Translations under genes and position numbers: made by a program | Source: an uncultured Synechococcales cyanobacterium | GTDB lineage: Bacteria; Cyanobacteriota; Cyanobacteriia; Thermosynechococcales; Thermosynechococcaceae | Direction of reading: 5' to 3' | NCBI GenBank assembly: GCA_902806435.1 | Contig: CADCWO010000095.1 | Location: forward strand, 2,047 to 58,715 | DNA: 56,669 nt | The notes under the pieces: generated by a model | Told to the model about the DNA's origin: nothing | The model's input: the letters and a program-made list of their open reading frames with translations, nothing else | Databases searched by the model: none | In this document: positions 35,308 to 45,053 of the stretch, piece by piece | How the letters are laid out: each line of letters begins with the position of its first letter | Numbering within the stretch: the first letter of the stretch is position 1

Positions 35308-35793
35308 CTAATCTACTAAAGAAAACATTAGCTCGCCCTCCGCAGCTAACTGGCCAGCAACCTCAGCTCGGGCTTGCATCTTGCCAAAACGACGTTGTTT
35401 AACGCACAGCAGTTCCACTGTCATCACCAACTGATCACCGGGAACTACGGGGCGACGAAACCGTACCTTATCAATCCCAGCAAATAGGGACAGTTTTCCC
35501 TGAACGCTTGGCAGCTGCATCAGGACGACACCACCAACTTGAGCCATTGCTTCTACAATCAACACGCCTGGCATAATTGCCCGGCCCGGAAAGTGTCCTT
35601 GAAAGTGCGGTTCATTGAATGTGACATTTTTGATGCCGACCGCACGTTCTCCTGGCACATATTCAACAATTCGATCAACCAGTAGAAATGGGTAGCGGTG
35701 GGGTAGGAGCTTCTGAATATCTTCAACAGTAAGAACAGTTGGTTGATCAGTGGCTACAGCAGGCGTAGATGGAGTATGAGTCAGGATGGTCAT
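35308..35793 (-). CDS. fabZ: 3-hydroxyacyl-ACP dehydratase FabZ
   Basis: A 161-residue hot-dog-fold dehydratase of fatty acid elongation. The catalytic His sits in [16 protein letters not shown] and the Glu in [30 protein letters not shown] opens the domain. Its place between lpxC and lpxA is the common arrangement, where hydroxyacyl-ACP is shared by fatty acid and lipid A synthesis. Confidence 0.97.
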   Translation of the reverse strand: MTILTHTPSTPAVATDQPTVLTVEDIQKLLPHRYPFLLVDRIVEYVPGERAVGIKNVTFNEPHFQGHFPGRAIMPGVLIVEAMAQVGGVVLMQLPSVQGKLSLFAGIDKVRFRRPVVPGDQLVMTVELLCVKQRRFGKMQARAEVAGQLAAEGELMFSLVD

Positions 35794-35835
35794 GGCGTGA
35801 TATTGAGATGCAGGAGGGGTGTAATCAAGACAACC

Positions 35836-36726
35836 CTAGCAAGATTGGCTGAGTTGCTGGGTCAGTTGAGTATGTAGGGCATGGCTCGCCTTATAAGCCA
35901 AGATATGAGCCTGGGGGAAAGGTCCCAGCAGACTTAAATCCCCGATCAGGTCTAGAAGTTTATGACGCACAGGTTCATCTGCAAATCGCAATGGTGGGTT
36001 TAGCCATCCTTCGGGTCCACAGACAAGGGCATTGTTTAAACTACCACCTTTAATTAAGCCACGGTCGCGTAACTGTTCAATCTGGTCAGCAAAGCCAAAG
36101 GTACGAGCCGGGGCAATTTCTGTCGCAAACTGCTCAAGCTGGCAGCTGTACCACTGACAACCGATGGCAGATAAAGCGTAGTCAACACCATAGCTGAAGC
36201 GAGTTTGCGGCGCGGGCAGGGCCACTACAAATGCATCACCTTGATGGACCCACAGGGGCTGATTAACCTTATGGAGCGATCGCAGTGAGGCTTGTGCCAC
36301 AAGTCCCACTTCCGCAATCGCCACCACCCAAGGCTGGGCAGAGCCATCAAGTAAAGGGACTTCCGGGCCATCAATTTCAATCCGAGCGTTATCTATCCCT
36401 AACCCGGCCAGGGCAGCGAGCAAGTGTTCAACAGTTCTCACCTGCACTGCTCCCTGACCTAGTTCTGTCGAGAGGATCGTTTTGCCTATAGCTTCCACCC
36501 GTGCCGGAATCACTACTGGCTCAGCCAAGTCAACCCGGACAAAGTAACGTCCCTGATCAGGCTCTGCCGGTAAAACCCGGACCGTAGTGGAAGCACCCGT
36601 ATGCAGTCCAACACCTGAGCGGGTAAAGGCAGTCTTCAGTGTGTGCTGGTGGGGCGATTGGACTAGGTTGGCGTCAGGGAAAGGTGAACTAAGAGCCTCG
36701 ATGTAGGTAGTGTCTTTACCGATCAT
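35836..36726 (-). CDS. lpxC: UDP-3-O-acyl-N-acetylglucosamine deacetylase
   Basis: A 296-residue zinc deacetylase, the committed step of lipid A synthesis. Zinc and catalytic motifs: [16 protein letters not shown] at the start, [25 protein letters not shown] (first His), and [16 protein letters not shown] with the second His and the Asp. The start is ATG at 36726, sharing one base with the bamA stop (TGATG), which suggests coupled translation; a TTG at 36729 is the alternative. No C-terminal FabZ fusion. Confidence 0.96.
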   Translation of the reverse strand: MIGKDTTYIEALSSPFPDANLVQSPHQHTLKTAFTRSGVGLHTGASTTVRVLPAEPDQGRYFVRVDLAEPVVIPARVEAIGKTILSTELGQGAVQVRTVEHLLAALAGLGIDNARIEIDGPEVPLLDGSAQPWVVAIAEVGLVAQASLRSLHKVNQPLWVHQGDAFVVALPAPQTRFSYGVDYALSAIGCQWYSCQLEQFATEIAPARTFGFADQIEQLRDRGLIKGGSLNNALVCGPEGWLNPPLRFADEPVRHKLLDLIGDLSLLGPFPQAHILAYKASHALHTQLTQQLSQSC

Positions 36727-38945
36727 CAAAATCTTTCTCCAATCCCAAAGTGTAAACGGGTACCGCCGTCTTGGTTGAAGCCGTAGTCCACCCGGATCGG
36801 GCCTAAGGGCGACCGAACCCGCACTCCAACACCATAGCCAAGACCGCTACCAGGTTTGCCCCGCACCCCAGCTGGGTCACCGGGGACATTGTTGCCGGTT
36901 CCTAAGTCAGAGCCAAAATCTACAAATAGGGCTCCACCCACTGCTGAGAATACAGGAAAGCGGTACTCCGCAGAGGCCACAACTGAGCTGCGGCCAGCGC
37001 CGACCTCTCCTTCCCCGTACCCGCGCACTGTATTAGTACCCCCCAAGGTAAAAGCTTCGTAAGGAGGGAGGTCACCAAATATTGTTCCGGCCTGAACATT
37101 GAACGCTAGGGCCTGAGGTCCTTGGCTAAACTTGAGCAGTCGCAGCGGGATGTAGTAGCTGTAGCTGCCCCGCAGGCGATTCAGCAAAATACTGCCAGAG
37201 CCAACCGGAACCGATTGCTCAACGCCAAAGCGCAACAGAGAACCCTTGGTGGGGGTCAAGGCATTATCCCGGCGATCGCGAACTGCCGAGGCCTGCACTG
37301 TCAACAGGTCATCCCGACCAGAACCACTAAAGCTGAGCTGGTTACCTAATTCATCCACAGGACTGAGTTCGCGATCGGCATCACGAACCGATACTCGTTG
37401 GTACTGAGGGCCAACAGAGACAGACCACCCGCCTGAAAGAGGCCGGGTAAAGTTAATCGCTCCCCCTAAACGATAGAGCCGGGGGTTATCCCCGTTGGGT
37501 AGGTTGACTTCCCGCTCACCACCGTCAAAAATGTAGGGCCGGGTATATCGGTTAAAGAGGTTAACCGTGTAGGAGGTGCGGAAGGGGTCTCCAGCAATCC
37601 AGGGGTCGGTAAAACTAATATCAAATTCTCGTTGGCGCGGCCCAATTTGTACCTCGGCATTTAGCTTCTGGTTATTGCCACCTAAATTCTGCTGACTATA
37701 GTTCACAGAACCGAAAAGCCCGCTACCGGAGCTAAATCCAGCCCCTGCCCCGATCTGGCCTGACTTACGCTCCTTAATGTTGAGCACAGCCACCACCCTG
37801 CGCGGATCTTTGCCAGGCTCAAGGGCAAGCTGCACATCTTCAAATATTCCCAGACCGAAAACTCGGCGCAGATCCTGCTGAACTGCATTCCGGTTAAGGG
37901 CATTGCCAACCTTGAGATTATTCAATTCGCGCGTGATGATAAACGGGCGTGTTCTACCCTTGGTCGGTTGGTCATCTTTGTTCAGGTAGCGCACCTGAAT
38001 ATCTTCAATTACCCCCTCTGCGATTTGTAGCGTCACTATCCCCTCAGGGCTAACTTGGGGAGCACTGACAACTTGGCCCAGGACGTATCCCCGGTCTTGG
38101 TAGTACTTGTTGAGTTGCTGAATGCCGGCCTGTAAGCTTTGCAGGTTCAACGTCCGACCGTACTGGGAACCAAAAATACTGTCAATGACCTGTTGCGTGG
38201 CGATTTGCGTGTCTTCAGCCCGTACTGATCGCAAGACGGGGTTGGGCTCAACCTGAAAGGTGACACGCACCCCTAAAGGAGTATCCGAGGGTTCTGCTCT
38301 GACGTTGGCAAAGTAGCCGGTAGCGAAGATAGCATTGATGTCTTCCTGCAACTGGGAGCGCGTTGTCGTCCGGCCGGGCCGCGTTTGAATTGCTTGGTAA
38401 ACAGTGTTTTGCAGTTCTCCCTCTACTCCCTGGACCACTACTTCTCCCACCAGGACTTGGGGTTCTGGGGCAGCAGGTTGGGGGGATTCTGTCGGTGTCG
38501 GCACCCCTTCTGGGGCGGGTGTAGATTCTATGGTCGGAAACTGGATGTCGGGTCCGGTTTGATCACCGGGTGCCGGAGTAGGAGCAGGAGCCGTTTGGTT
38601 ATCCGGTGAGGGAGGTTCGACCTGAGGGCTAGGAGGAGCAGGCTGGGGCGATTCTCCAGGAGGGAACTGAATCGTTGGTTCGTTTTGTTCACCCGGCGGG
38701 GCAGCTTGCGCCATCGATGCGTTTGCTCGTGATGGCGCTACGATTTGAGGCTGACTTGAGGCGCTTACCATTCTGGCAGCAAGACTTGTATCGTTAAAAC
38801 CATCTTGAACGGCATGGCTTTGCACCGGATCAAGCGTTTTTCCCTGAGCCGTTGCAGGCAAGTTCACTGTCGCCGCAGCACAAACTGCTACTAGAAGGGG
38901 AGATAAGCGCGTTGTACTTAGATTGTTTTTAGGCACTTCAAACAC
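36726..38945 (-). CDS. bamA: Outer-membrane assembly factor, BamA/Omp85 family
   Basis: A 739-residue outer membrane protein that inserts beta-barrels. A signal peptide region (residues 1-35) is followed by a long proline-rich linker (about 75-165), then three POTRA domains (about 168-400; e.g. [25 protein letters not shown]), and the C-terminal 16-strand barrel (about 415-739) ending in LHFGIGERF with the terminal aromatic residue. [24 protein letters not shown] contains the lid-loop region with a VRGY motif just before. The start is GTG. Cyanobacterial Omp85 proteins typically have such a Pro-rich linker and three POTRA domains. Confidence 0.95.
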   Translation of the reverse strand: MFEVPKNNLSTTRLSPLLVAVCAAATVNLPATAQGKTLDPVQSHAVQDGFNDTSLAARMVSASSQPQIVAPSRANASMAQAAPPGEQNEPTIQFPPGESPQPAPPSPQVEPPSPDNQTAPAPTPAPGDQTGPDIQFPTIESTPAPEGVPTPTESPQPAAPEPQVLVGEVVVQGVEGELQNTVYQAIQTRPGRTTTRSQLQEDINAIFATGYFANVRAEPSDTPLGVRVTFQVEPNPVLRSVRAEDTQIATQQVIDSIFGSQYGRTLNLQSLQAGIQQLNKYYQDRGYVLGQVVSAPQVSPEGIVTLQIAEGVIEDIQVRYLNKDDQPTKGRTRPFIITRELNNLKVGNALNRNAVQQDLRRVFGLGIFEDVQLALEPGKDPRRVVAVLNIKERKSGQIGAGAGFSSGSGLFGSVNYSQQNLGGNNQKLNAEVQIGPRQREFDISFTDPWIAGDPFRTSYTVNLFNRYTRPYIFDGGEREVNLPNGDNPRLYRLGGAINFTRPLSGGWSVSVGPQYQRVSVRDADRELSPVDELGNQLSFSGSGRDDLLTVQASAVRDRRDNALTPTKGSLLRFGVEQSVPVGSGSILLNRLRGSYSYYIPLRLLKFSQGPQALAFNVQAGTIFGDLPPYEAFTLGGTNTVRGYGEGEVGAGRSSVVASAEYRFPVFSAVGGALFVDFGSDLGTGNNVPGDPAGVRGKPGSGLGYGVGVRVRSPLGPIRVDYGFNQDGGTRLHFGIGERF

Positions 38946-39029
38946 CAGAAATAAACTGAATTGGCTGAACTAGAGAAAGGCACCTCCTGCGGTAGCAAAC
39001 GGGCAATATTCTACTCTATTCGTGCCAGG

Positions 39030-39761
39030 CTATTGCATCGCTTGGGCTAAAACGCGCTCCAGGACTTGTTGGTAAGCTACCTCAACATTGCCAAGATCGC
39101 GACGAAAGCGGTCTTTATCCATTACCCGCAGGTCTGGATCGCTTTCTGTTTGGTTCCAAAGCCGGCAGGTGTCCGGGCTGATTTCATCCGCTAGGCGCAG
39201 GCGCTGTTCGCGGTCTAGACCAAACTCCAGCTTAAAATCGACCAAGGTAATACCACACTGCCCGAAAAACTGGCTCAATAGCTGGTTAATCTGCAAGGCT
39301 AGGTGGGTAAGCTGTTCGACTTGGTCTGGAGTGGCTAGTTCCAACAAAAAGAGGCGATCGCGGGTCAACAATGGGTCTCCCAGGGCATCGTTTTTGTAGT
39401 AGAACTCAACAAGAGGTTGCGATAGCGGGGTACCTAGCTTTAGTCCAGTCTGTTGACAGAGACTACCGGCAGCAATGTTCCTGACTACGACTTCTAAAGG
39501 CAAAATCTTTAACGCCTGAACCCGCATTTCAGTTGCTCCCACCTGTTCAATAAAATGGGTGGGGATGCCAGCAGCTTCCAGTTGCCGGAATAGATGCGCA
39601 GTGATCGCGCAGTTGATGTCGCCTTTACCGGCGATTTCGCCGCGTTTTTGAGCATTAAAAGCGGTCGCATCATCTTTAAAGTGGGCCAGCAAAATCTCTG
39701 GATCTTCAGTCCGGTAAAGAATTTTCGCTTTGCCTTCATAAAGCTGTTCGGGAGTAGACAT
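39030..39761 (-). CDS. purC: Phosphoribosylaminoimidazole-succinocarboxamide synthase
   Basis: A 243-residue purine-synthesis enzyme (SAICAR synthetase). It opens with LYEGKAKILYRTEDPE, the ATP-binding loop, followed by KRGEIAGKGDINCAITAHLF and the core motif LPLEVVVRNIAAGSLCQQTGL, then LVDFKLEFG and LADEISPDTCRLW. The length is normal. It is 84 bp upstream of the bamA start on the same strand and may be co-transcribed with it. Confidence 0.97.
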   Translation of the reverse strand: MSTPEQLYEGKAKILYRTEDPEILLAHFKDDATAFNAQKRGEIAGKGDINCAITAHLFRQLEAAGIPTHFIEQVGATEMRVQALKILPLEVVVRNIAAGSLCQQTGLKLGTPLSQPLVEFYYKNDALGDPLLTRDRLFLLELATPDQVEQLTHLALQINQLLSQFFGQCGITLVDFKLEFGLDREQRLRLADEISPDTCRLWNQTESDPDLRVMDKDRFRRDLGNVEVAYQQVLERVLAQAMQ

Positions 39762-39929
39762 AGCAAGATACCTGAGCCAAAGCGCAAGGAAGGGTTTTGG
39801 TTAATCAGCTAATTCTATCGTTGAAGCGATCGCCTGATGAGTTGCTGTTGTCCAGATCGGGAATCAGGCAGCCAACGTCTTAGCAATTGCGGTATTCTAA
39901 ATCACACCTTGCTACCTAACCAGCGAACT

Positions 39930-40355
39930 ATGACACGAGAGGTAATCCAGACCAACCAGGCCCCAGCACCCGTAGGCCCTTACAACCAAGCGATTCGCGC
40001 CGACGGCCCCTTGATTTTTGTTGCGGGTCAAATTCCGTTAGATCCAGTTAGCGGAGCAATTGTTGGGACTGATGATGTGGGGAAACAAACGCAGCAGGCG
40101 ATCGTTAACCTAGCCGCTATTCTGCAAGCAGCCGGAGCCACACTCCAGGATGTGGTCAAAACCACAGTTTTTTTAATAGACATCAATGATTTTGGAGCAA
40201 TGAATGCTGTCTATGCTCAATACTTTGCTGAGGCAAGTGCCCCGGCTCGTGCCTGTGTAGAAGTTAGCCGTCTACCCAAGGATGTGCGGGTAGAAATTGA
40301 CTGTATTGCAGTCGCTGCCCCTTCCTTCACACCCATCCAGCAATCAGTAGTCTGA
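39930..40355 (+). CDS. ridA: RidA family reactive intermediate deaminase
   Basis: A 141-residue trimeric enzyme that hydrolyses reactive enamine/imine intermediates from amino acid metabolism. Key residues: [24 protein letters not shown] near the N-terminus, the catalytic Arg in [25 protein letters not shown] (near 104) and a Glu near 120. The ATG at 39930 gives the normal length. The frame is open 93 bp further upstream, but that tail is unlike the family. Confidence 0.95.
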   Translation: MTREVIQTNQAPAPVGPYNQAIRADGPLIFVAGQIPLDPVSGAIVGTDDVGKQTQQAIVNLAAILQAAGATLQDVVKTTVFLIDINDFGAMNAVYAQYFAEASAPARACVEVSRLPKDVRVEIDCIAVAAPSFTPIQQSVV

Positions 40356-40609
40356 AGGGGTTGCTAAGACAGATATTTAATCGAGTTGCAGTAGGATTTC
40401 AGACTCAAGTTTTAAAGAATCTCAGTAGATGTCCTTGTGCCTCTATAAAATGGTGCTTAAAATCGCTCCAAAGGATAGTGGGAACTTCTTAAAATCTCCG
40501 ATAAACTAGCGGCATAATGGAACATTTGCCCCTAGCAGATAGTCATTAACAACAGGTAAGAATTCTGCTCTAGCCGATTCTTAAAATTCAATATTTTCGA
40601 GGAGTGACC

Positions 40610-41449
40610 GTGAATATCATGTCTTTCAAACGTCAAAGTTCCCTATTAGGTCTTGCTGTTTTAGGAGTTGTTTGCAGCGCCTTATCTGCTGGAGCCCAGA
40701 CAACTAATTCGGTGGATGCCAACGCAACCTCATCTACCGCTGCTCAAACCTCAGTTGCCGTAACCTCAACTCAGGTTGATCCAGTTTCACCCTCTGTTTT
40801 AGAAACGGCTGTGGTTGAACCGCTGGCAGCCGAGCCATCTGTGCCTCCTACTTCAGCAGTGACTGCCCAGGCCAGTCCAGAGGTTCAGTCGACGACTTCT
40901 GCGCAGGCCACTTCTCCTGCCCCGGCCCCTGTTGGAACCTCTGCCTCAGCACTTGGGGCTCCCACCGAGGTTCAGCAGGCTGCTCCAGCGCAGCAGAAAG
41001 TAGCTCAATTTGACGGCGTCAATGTTGACCCAGGTCAAGCAACTATCTCTAGCCCTAGTTATATTGGGGTGGGTGGTAGTTTCGGAATTGATGAAGGTGA
41101 AGGTTTTACAGTTCTGAGCAAAGTTGGGCTTTCCAGCCGGTTTTCAGTTCGACCTTCTGCGGTAACAGATTTCAACGATCAAGCAACCATTCGGATTCCC
41201 CTCACCCTTGACTTTGCACCCCAGCAGCGATTGGGAAGATTTAGCCTTGCCCCTTATATCGGCGCTGGTGTTGCATTTGGGGTTGGCGAGGATAGTGATG
41301 TTGGCCCAACAGTTACGGCTGGTCTAGATGTGCCACTCACCCCCCGGTTTACCGGAACCGCCGGTTTGAACGTTGATTTTGTTGACGATGCTAACGTCGG
41401 TGTGTTCTTTGGGGTCGGCTACAACTTCCCCGGCTTGTTTCAGCGTTAA
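40610..41449 (+). CDS. Outer-membrane beta-barrel protein
   Basis: About 279 residues. A signal peptide (SLLGLAVLGVVCSALSAGAQ) is followed by an Ala/Pro/Thr-rich, low-complexity stretch to about residue 130. A compact beta-barrel follows (about 145-279) with alternating strands such as SYIGVGGSFGIDEGEGFTVLSK and RFSLAPYIGAGVAFGVG, ending in aromatic VFFGVGYNFPGLFQR, as in OmpA-like or opacity-type porins. GTG at 40610 is chosen because GAGGAG sits 7 nt upstream; ATG at 40619 is an alternative. A strong terminator follows. Role unknown. Confidence 0.8.
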   Translation: MNIMSFKRQSSLLGLAVLGVVCSALSAGAQTTNSVDANATSSTAAQTSVAVTSTQVDPVSPSVLETAVVEPLAAEPSVPPTSAVTAQASPEVQSTTSAQATSPAPAPVGTSASALGAPTEVQQAAPAQQKVAQFDGVNVDPGQATISSPSYIGVGGSFGIDEGEGFTVLSKVGLSSRFSVRPSAVTDFNDQATIRIPLTLDFAPQQRLGRFSLAPYIGAGVAFGVGEDSDVGPTVTAGLDVPLTPRFTGTAGLNVDFVDDANVGVFFGVGYNFPGLFQR

Positions 41450-41467
41450 GCGTGTTCTTTAGAAGTT

Positions 41468-41502
41468 AAAACCTCCCTGATTTATGGTCAGGGAGGTTTT
41501 TT
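41468..41502 (+). terminator. Strong intrinsic terminator
   Basis: AAAACCTCCCTGA pairs with TCAGGGAGGTTTT across a 7-nt loop, forming a stem of about 12 bp followed by a T-run. It lies 20 bp after the beta-barrel protein gene and is A-rich upstream, so it may also act on the opposite strand for the DUF1350 gene. Confidence 0.9.
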
Positions 41503-41577
41503 AATCCAGCAAGGGCACAAGGTGATCGAACGATTTGGGGCAAGGAGGAGCAAAATGTTCTCCCTTTTCAGCATCTT

Positions 41578-42357
41578 CTAAAGCTTTTGCTTCCCCATGG
41601 ACAGGGGATCAAGCCAAAGCAAAATGGCACTTTCCAGTTGGGCTAGTTCCCGAAATAGTTCCTGTCGCATCCACTGACCGACGGCATCAATGGGGGTGAA
41701 CGCTGAACCCGGCTGCCAACTCAATAGATCTTGGCCGAGGGGCGTTAGGTGGCTCCCTACCAGCTTTTTGAGCGTAGTTAAGTTAGCAAAGCGTGGGTGT
41801 AGTAAGTCTTGAAGTAGCGGTGTTTGATCAATTTCGTCATTGCTGAACTGGACTAGAAGGTTCCGTCGTACCTGGTAGCGATCGGCAATTAAGCGGTTGG
41901 TTTCGTCTGGAGAAGGCACAAACTCCATTGAGGTGGACAACGCTAGCGGTTCAAAAAAGGGAATTGCTCGCCGGACACTAAAGTTGTTAAAGGAAATCAG
42001 AATATTACCAGCTCGCTCAACGCTAAACAGGCTACCAATCAATAAGTGCAGCTTGCAGCCCATACTGTGCCCCATGCCATAGATAGGCAAGTAGGAGGGA
42101 AGCCGGGAGTTGATGGTCAGTCGTTCCAGAACTCGCTCAAAACTTTGTAATACCTGGCGAGCGATCGCGGTGTGGTCCAAGGTATTCAAAAAGGGCGTCG
42201 CAACAACCGCATACCCTTTATTGGCCAGAAACTCTAGCAATCGCCGGTAGGTCGCTTGGGGAGCGGTTGCCACAAAGGCCCCGCCTAAAAAGTGGATCAA
42301 GGCTACCGGCCGGGGGGGAATCAGCACCCAGTTACTAGAAATATCCTGCCAGTTCAT
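41578..42357 (-). CDS. DUF1350 family alpha/beta-hydrolase-like protein
   Basis: A 259-residue protein. IHFLGGAFVATAPQATYRRLLEFLANKGYAVVATPF and the nucleophile-elbow-like GMGHSMGCKLHLLIGSL mark the DUF1350 family, found in cyanobacteria and plastids; the fold is alpha/beta hydrolase. The Ser in GHSMG is present, but no activity is known. The start ATG shares one base with the TGA of the zinc-ribbon gene upstream (TGATG), so the two are coupled. Confidence 0.9.
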   Translation of the reverse strand: MNWQDISSNWVLIPPRPVALIHFLGGAFVATAPQATYRRLLEFLANKGYAVVATPFLNTLDHTAIARQVLQSFERVLERLTINSRLPSYLPIYGMGHSMGCKLHLLIGSLFSVERAGNILISFNNFSVRRAIPFFEPLALSTSMEFVPSPDETNRLIADRYQVRRNLLVQFSNDEIDQTPLLQDLLHPRFANLTTLKKLVGSHLTPLGQDLLSWQPGSAFTPIDAVGQWMRQELFRELAQLESAILLWLDPLSMGKQKL

Positions 42358-42611
42358 CAAGGCTTGTCTTTTTGTGTGAATGGGGATGGTGGCCGATCGC
42401 TACTCCATGCCCACCAGACGCGGCCGCACTGACACTGGTAAAACTCTTGCCATTTTTTGCGGTAGGCAGAGTCAATAAACACAGGTGAGCGGCGGTTGAG
42501 CCAGACCTGCTGCGCCCCTGCCGGACTTGCCTGACAAGTGGGGCAACAGAAACCGTAGGCATGAATAGCTGAGTTAGTCCAGTCAGGAGGAGTAGGATCA
42601 AAAGCGTCCAT
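42357..42611 (-). CDS. Small cyanobacterial zinc-ribbon-like protein
   Basis: An 84-residue protein starting MDAFDPTPPDWTNSAIHAYG. Two cysteine pairs, CCPTC (near 23-27) and CQCG (near 60-63), suggest a zinc ribbon; WSSDRPP follows. The pattern is one I recognise as recurring in cyanobacteria, but without assigned function. The gene is translationally coupled to the DUF1350 gene. Confidence 0.8.
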   Translation of the reverse strand: MDAFDPTPPDWTNSAIHAYGFCCPTCQASPAGAQQVWLNRRSPVFIDSAYRKKWQEFYQCQCGRVWWAWSSDRPPSPFTQKDKP

Positions 42612-42649
42612 AAGACCTATTGTATTGAAGTGCAGCTATTTGCGCTCTG

Positions 42650-43249
42650 ATGAATCCAGATTTAGAAATTCGCCGCCTATTAGATGTCATGCCTGCTTCA
42701 GGCCGGATGAGGACGAAGGTAACCAGCAAACCTGAGCAGCCTACCGTGATCAGCACGCGATCGCCGCTACCGTGGGTGCAGGACCAGCCTATCATGATCA
42801 ACTTTGGTCTCTGGCAACGCCTTTCCCAACCCCAGCGAGATCTGGTAATTTTGCATACAGTCAGCTGGCTGACAACAAGCAATCCGTTCAAACCAAACCT
42901 GTATCAAGGGCTAACCCTAGCTGGCGTTGTAGGCGCAGTGGTGGAGGGAGTACAGGGGGATGTCATAGGGTTATTGGTTGCCGCAGGCTTAAGCGCGATC
43001 GCCGTGACCCAGATTTGGCGCACCAGCCGCAGCCTGCAAACAGAGCTGGCAGCGGATGAAGCGGCAATTTACGTGGCCCAGCGGCGTGGTTACACGGAAA
43101 CGGAAGCAGCTCAGCACTTGCTCTCGGCAATCAATGCGATCGCTAAACTTGAAGGCACTAGCTTAAAGTTCAACCAGTTGATCCGCTGCCAAAACTTGCG
43201 CTCCCTCGCCGGGCTCTCTCGCACAGGGGTACCAGAGACTTACAAGTAA
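42650..43249 (+). CDS. DUF3318 domain protein
   Basis: A 199-residue protein starting MNPDLEIRRLLDVMPASGRM, the hallmark of DUF3318, a cyanobacterial family of unknown function. A hydrophobic hairpin (about 88-122: LTLAGVVGAVVEGVQGDVIGLLVAAGL) suggests membrane association. The C-terminal part is soluble and helical (ELAADEAAIYVAQRRGYTETEAAQHLL). It diverges from the zinc-ribbon gene with a 38-bp gap. Its end overlaps by 10 bp the tail of the response-regulator gene on the other strand. Confidence 0.88.
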   Translation: MNPDLEIRRLLDVMPASGRMRTKVTSKPEQPTVISTRSPLPWVQDQPIMINFGLWQRLSQPQRDLVILHTVSWLTTSNPFKPNLYQGLTLAGVVGAVVEGVQGDVIGLLVAAGLSAIAVTQIWRTSRSLQTELAADEAAIYVAQRRGYTETEAAQHLLSAINAIAKLEGTSLKFNQLIRCQNLRSLAGLSRTGVPETYK

Positions 43250-43731
43250 AATTTGCTCTCCATCTCAGCTGACTTCTGCATCTCAGCTGACTGGGGTGCC
43301 GTTATCCGGCCGTTGAAGTCAGGCTGTTGCGCAAAACTGGCCACTATTGCAGATAGCTCATCTAGGTCAATAGGTTTAGATAGGTGCTTCTGAAACCCTG
43401 CAGCCAACGCGTACTCACGGTCCACATCCCTCACAGAACCCGTAAGTGCGATCGCGGGAATCTGGCTTAGTGGGTCAAGTTTCTGGCTTCTCAGCCTGCG
43501 CAGCAGAGAATAGCCATCTTCACCTGGCATATGAATATCGCTAATCAGGAGATTCGGTTGAAAGTGTTGCAGCTTTACCCAAGCCTCATCAGCTGAAGCA
43601 ACTGCAACAATCTCAACTCCCTCGACTTCAAATAGCGTAGTTAGTATCTCTCGGGTATCCGGGTCATCGTCCACCACGAGCAGACGCAGCTTTTCTAGAG
43701 ACAAAGATTGGTTACAGCTGGACATTGTCAT
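43240..43731 (-). CDS. Stand-alone response-regulator receiver protein
   Basis: About 163 residues with a single receiver domain. The acidic pair is in LLVVDDDPDTREIL, the phospho-Asp in NLLISDIHMPGEDGYSL, Thr in IALTGSV and Lys in HLSKPIDLDEL, so it looks phosphorylation-competent. No output domain. It resembles receivers cut from hybrid kinases or CheY-like proteins. The C-terminal tail contains an 18-nt tandem duplication (AEMQKS twice) that reaches into the DUF3318 gene end. ATG at 43731 or 43725. Confidence 0.9.
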   Translation of the reverse strand: MTMSSCNQSLSLEKLRLLVVDDDPDTREILTTLFEVEGVEIVAVASADEAWVKLQHFQPNLLISDIHMPGEDGYSLLRRLRSQKLDPLSQIPAIALTGSVRDVDREYALAAGFQKHLSKPIDLDELSAIVASFAQQPDFNGRITAPQSAEMQKSAEMESKFYL

Positions 43732-43911
43732 AAGCAAAGTGCCGACTGCCTAATTGCAGCAAAAACCTTTAAATAAGCCCGCAATTTAAACTCACTCCTC
43801 AGACTAGCCCAGAGCCTATTTTCTACCTTTGGTCAGTATATCTATGATTAACCATAAGCGTCTGTACACTTGCGCACGTAAGGGACCCAGTAAAAAATAT
43901 GAATGGGTCCT

Positions 43912-44625
43912 CTAGCCGTGTTTTGTGCTCAGCAAGCGAGAACATTCATCTGCGATCAGGCGATAGCATTCGCAGGAAGAAGCTTCCAGGCCTTTGCGAT
44001 CCAGGATCGTAATTTTGCCGCGTTTGTAAGTGATTAGTCCTACCCTACTTAAGGTCCCAGCTGCAACAGTGACGCCAGAGCGCCGGGTGCCCAGCATCTG
44101 AGAGATAAAGTCCTGCGTCAGCTCTAACTTGTCTGACTGCACACAGTCTTGAACTAACAGCAGCCAGCGGGCAAGCCGCGCCTCCAGCGTATGGCGGCGG
44201 TTACAGGCAGCTGATTGCGAGACCTGTGTGAATAGGGCTTGCATGTAGCGCAGCAGCAAGGTTTGCAGCATGCCACCTCGGTTAAATTCGGCTTTGAGCA
44301 CCTCTGCCTTCATTTTTATAGCGCCATCTGCGATCTGCACAATCGCTCGGGTGATGGTTGTGTTGCCCCCCATAAATACTGGAATGCCGACCATACCTTC
44401 TCTACCCACCATGCCAACTTCGACCATCGCCCCATCTTCCAGAGCGGTAACTAAAGAAACTACTGATTTGTTGGGAAAATAGACATGGCTGATCGGTCCG
44501 CCAGGTTCATACAGAACTTCCTCCAGCGGTAGCAAGATGGGTTCTAGGTGAGGAACAAGACGCTGGTATTCTTCAGCAGGCAGCGCAGCAAGCAGTTGAT
44601 TGATAGGCCTAGGAAAAGCAGACAT
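43912..44625 (-). CDS. Crp/Fnr-family transcription regulator
   Basis: A 237-residue regulator: N-terminal cyclic-nucleotide-binding-like beta roll (20-130; EVLYEPGGPISHVYFPNKSVVSL) and a C-terminal winged HTH (about 165-220; LTQDFISQMLGTRRSGVTVAAGTL). The canonical cAMP-contact residues (RxS/T motif) are not obvious in the roll, so the ligand is unknown. A perfect 21-bp palindrome lies about 215 bp upstream of the start. The gene is monocistronic. Confidence 0.93.
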   Translation of the reverse strand: MSAFPRPINQLLAALPAEEYQRLVPHLEPILLPLEEVLYEPGGPISHVYFPNKSVVSLVTALEDGAMVEVGMVGREGMVGIPVFMGGNTTITRAIVQIADGAIKMKAEVLKAEFNRGGMLQTLLLRYMQALFTQVSQSAACNRRHTLEARLARWLLLVQDCVQSDKLELTQDFISQMLGTRRSGVTVAAGTLSRVGLITYKRGKITILDRKGLEASSCECYRLIADECSRLLSTKHG

Positions 44626-45053
44626 GGGTTTTAAGAGCCTCCTGATTGCAGCCGTGTTTAGAAAAAGTGACTGGTGGCAGGAGGAGAAGATCTAAAACCT
44701 AGTCCAAGTGTCGGAAGACAATTCTCTCAAGAATAAGCGGGTATATTTCTAGCTTACAAAATTTTCCTGGAAAGACCCTTTTTTAGAGAGGAGTTAGAGA
44801 GAACAAGATAGAAGCTGAATCTAAACAGATAACCTACCGATTTCGCACAGAGTGCGAAATTGGACAGACCTTGAGCCTGAACCTGCTTACACTTTTAACA
44901 AGGTCAAAATAGGCTCTATAGTTTCTTTGAAATATCGGTTATTCTTTGTCTGTTGCTAGCACCGTGAACCCATTGAATTGAGAGCCTGAGGTTTTTGTAA
45001 TGCTGTTCGGTTTCGGTTCTAGAACTATTCTCATAACTTAGAGGGTTATGGTT
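44626..45053. other. Divergent regulatory spacer
   Basis: This 428-bp region lies between the Crp-family gene (minus) and a small hypothetical gene (plus). Apart from the palindrome at 44840-44860 it holds no gene I can support. It is AT-rich with several possible -10 elements, and the AGAGGG just before 45046 is the ribosome site of the small gene. Confidence 0.5.
44840..44860. promoter_or_regulatory. Perfect 21-bp palindrome, candidate operator
   Basis: ATTTCGCAC (44840-44848) is mirrored exactly by GTGCGAAAT (44852-44860) across the 3-bp spacer AGA. It lies in the divergent spacer upstream of the Crp-family regulator gene. Symmetry and size fit a dimeric repressor or activator site; it does not match the cAMP-CRP (TGTGA-N6-TCACA) or NtcA (GTA-N8-TAC) consensus. 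No T-run follows, so a terminator is unlikely. Confidence 0.6.

Noticed and set aside
39837-39929. Upstream extension of ridA
   Set aside because: The extra 31 residues are unlike RidA and the family starts at the ATG at 39930.
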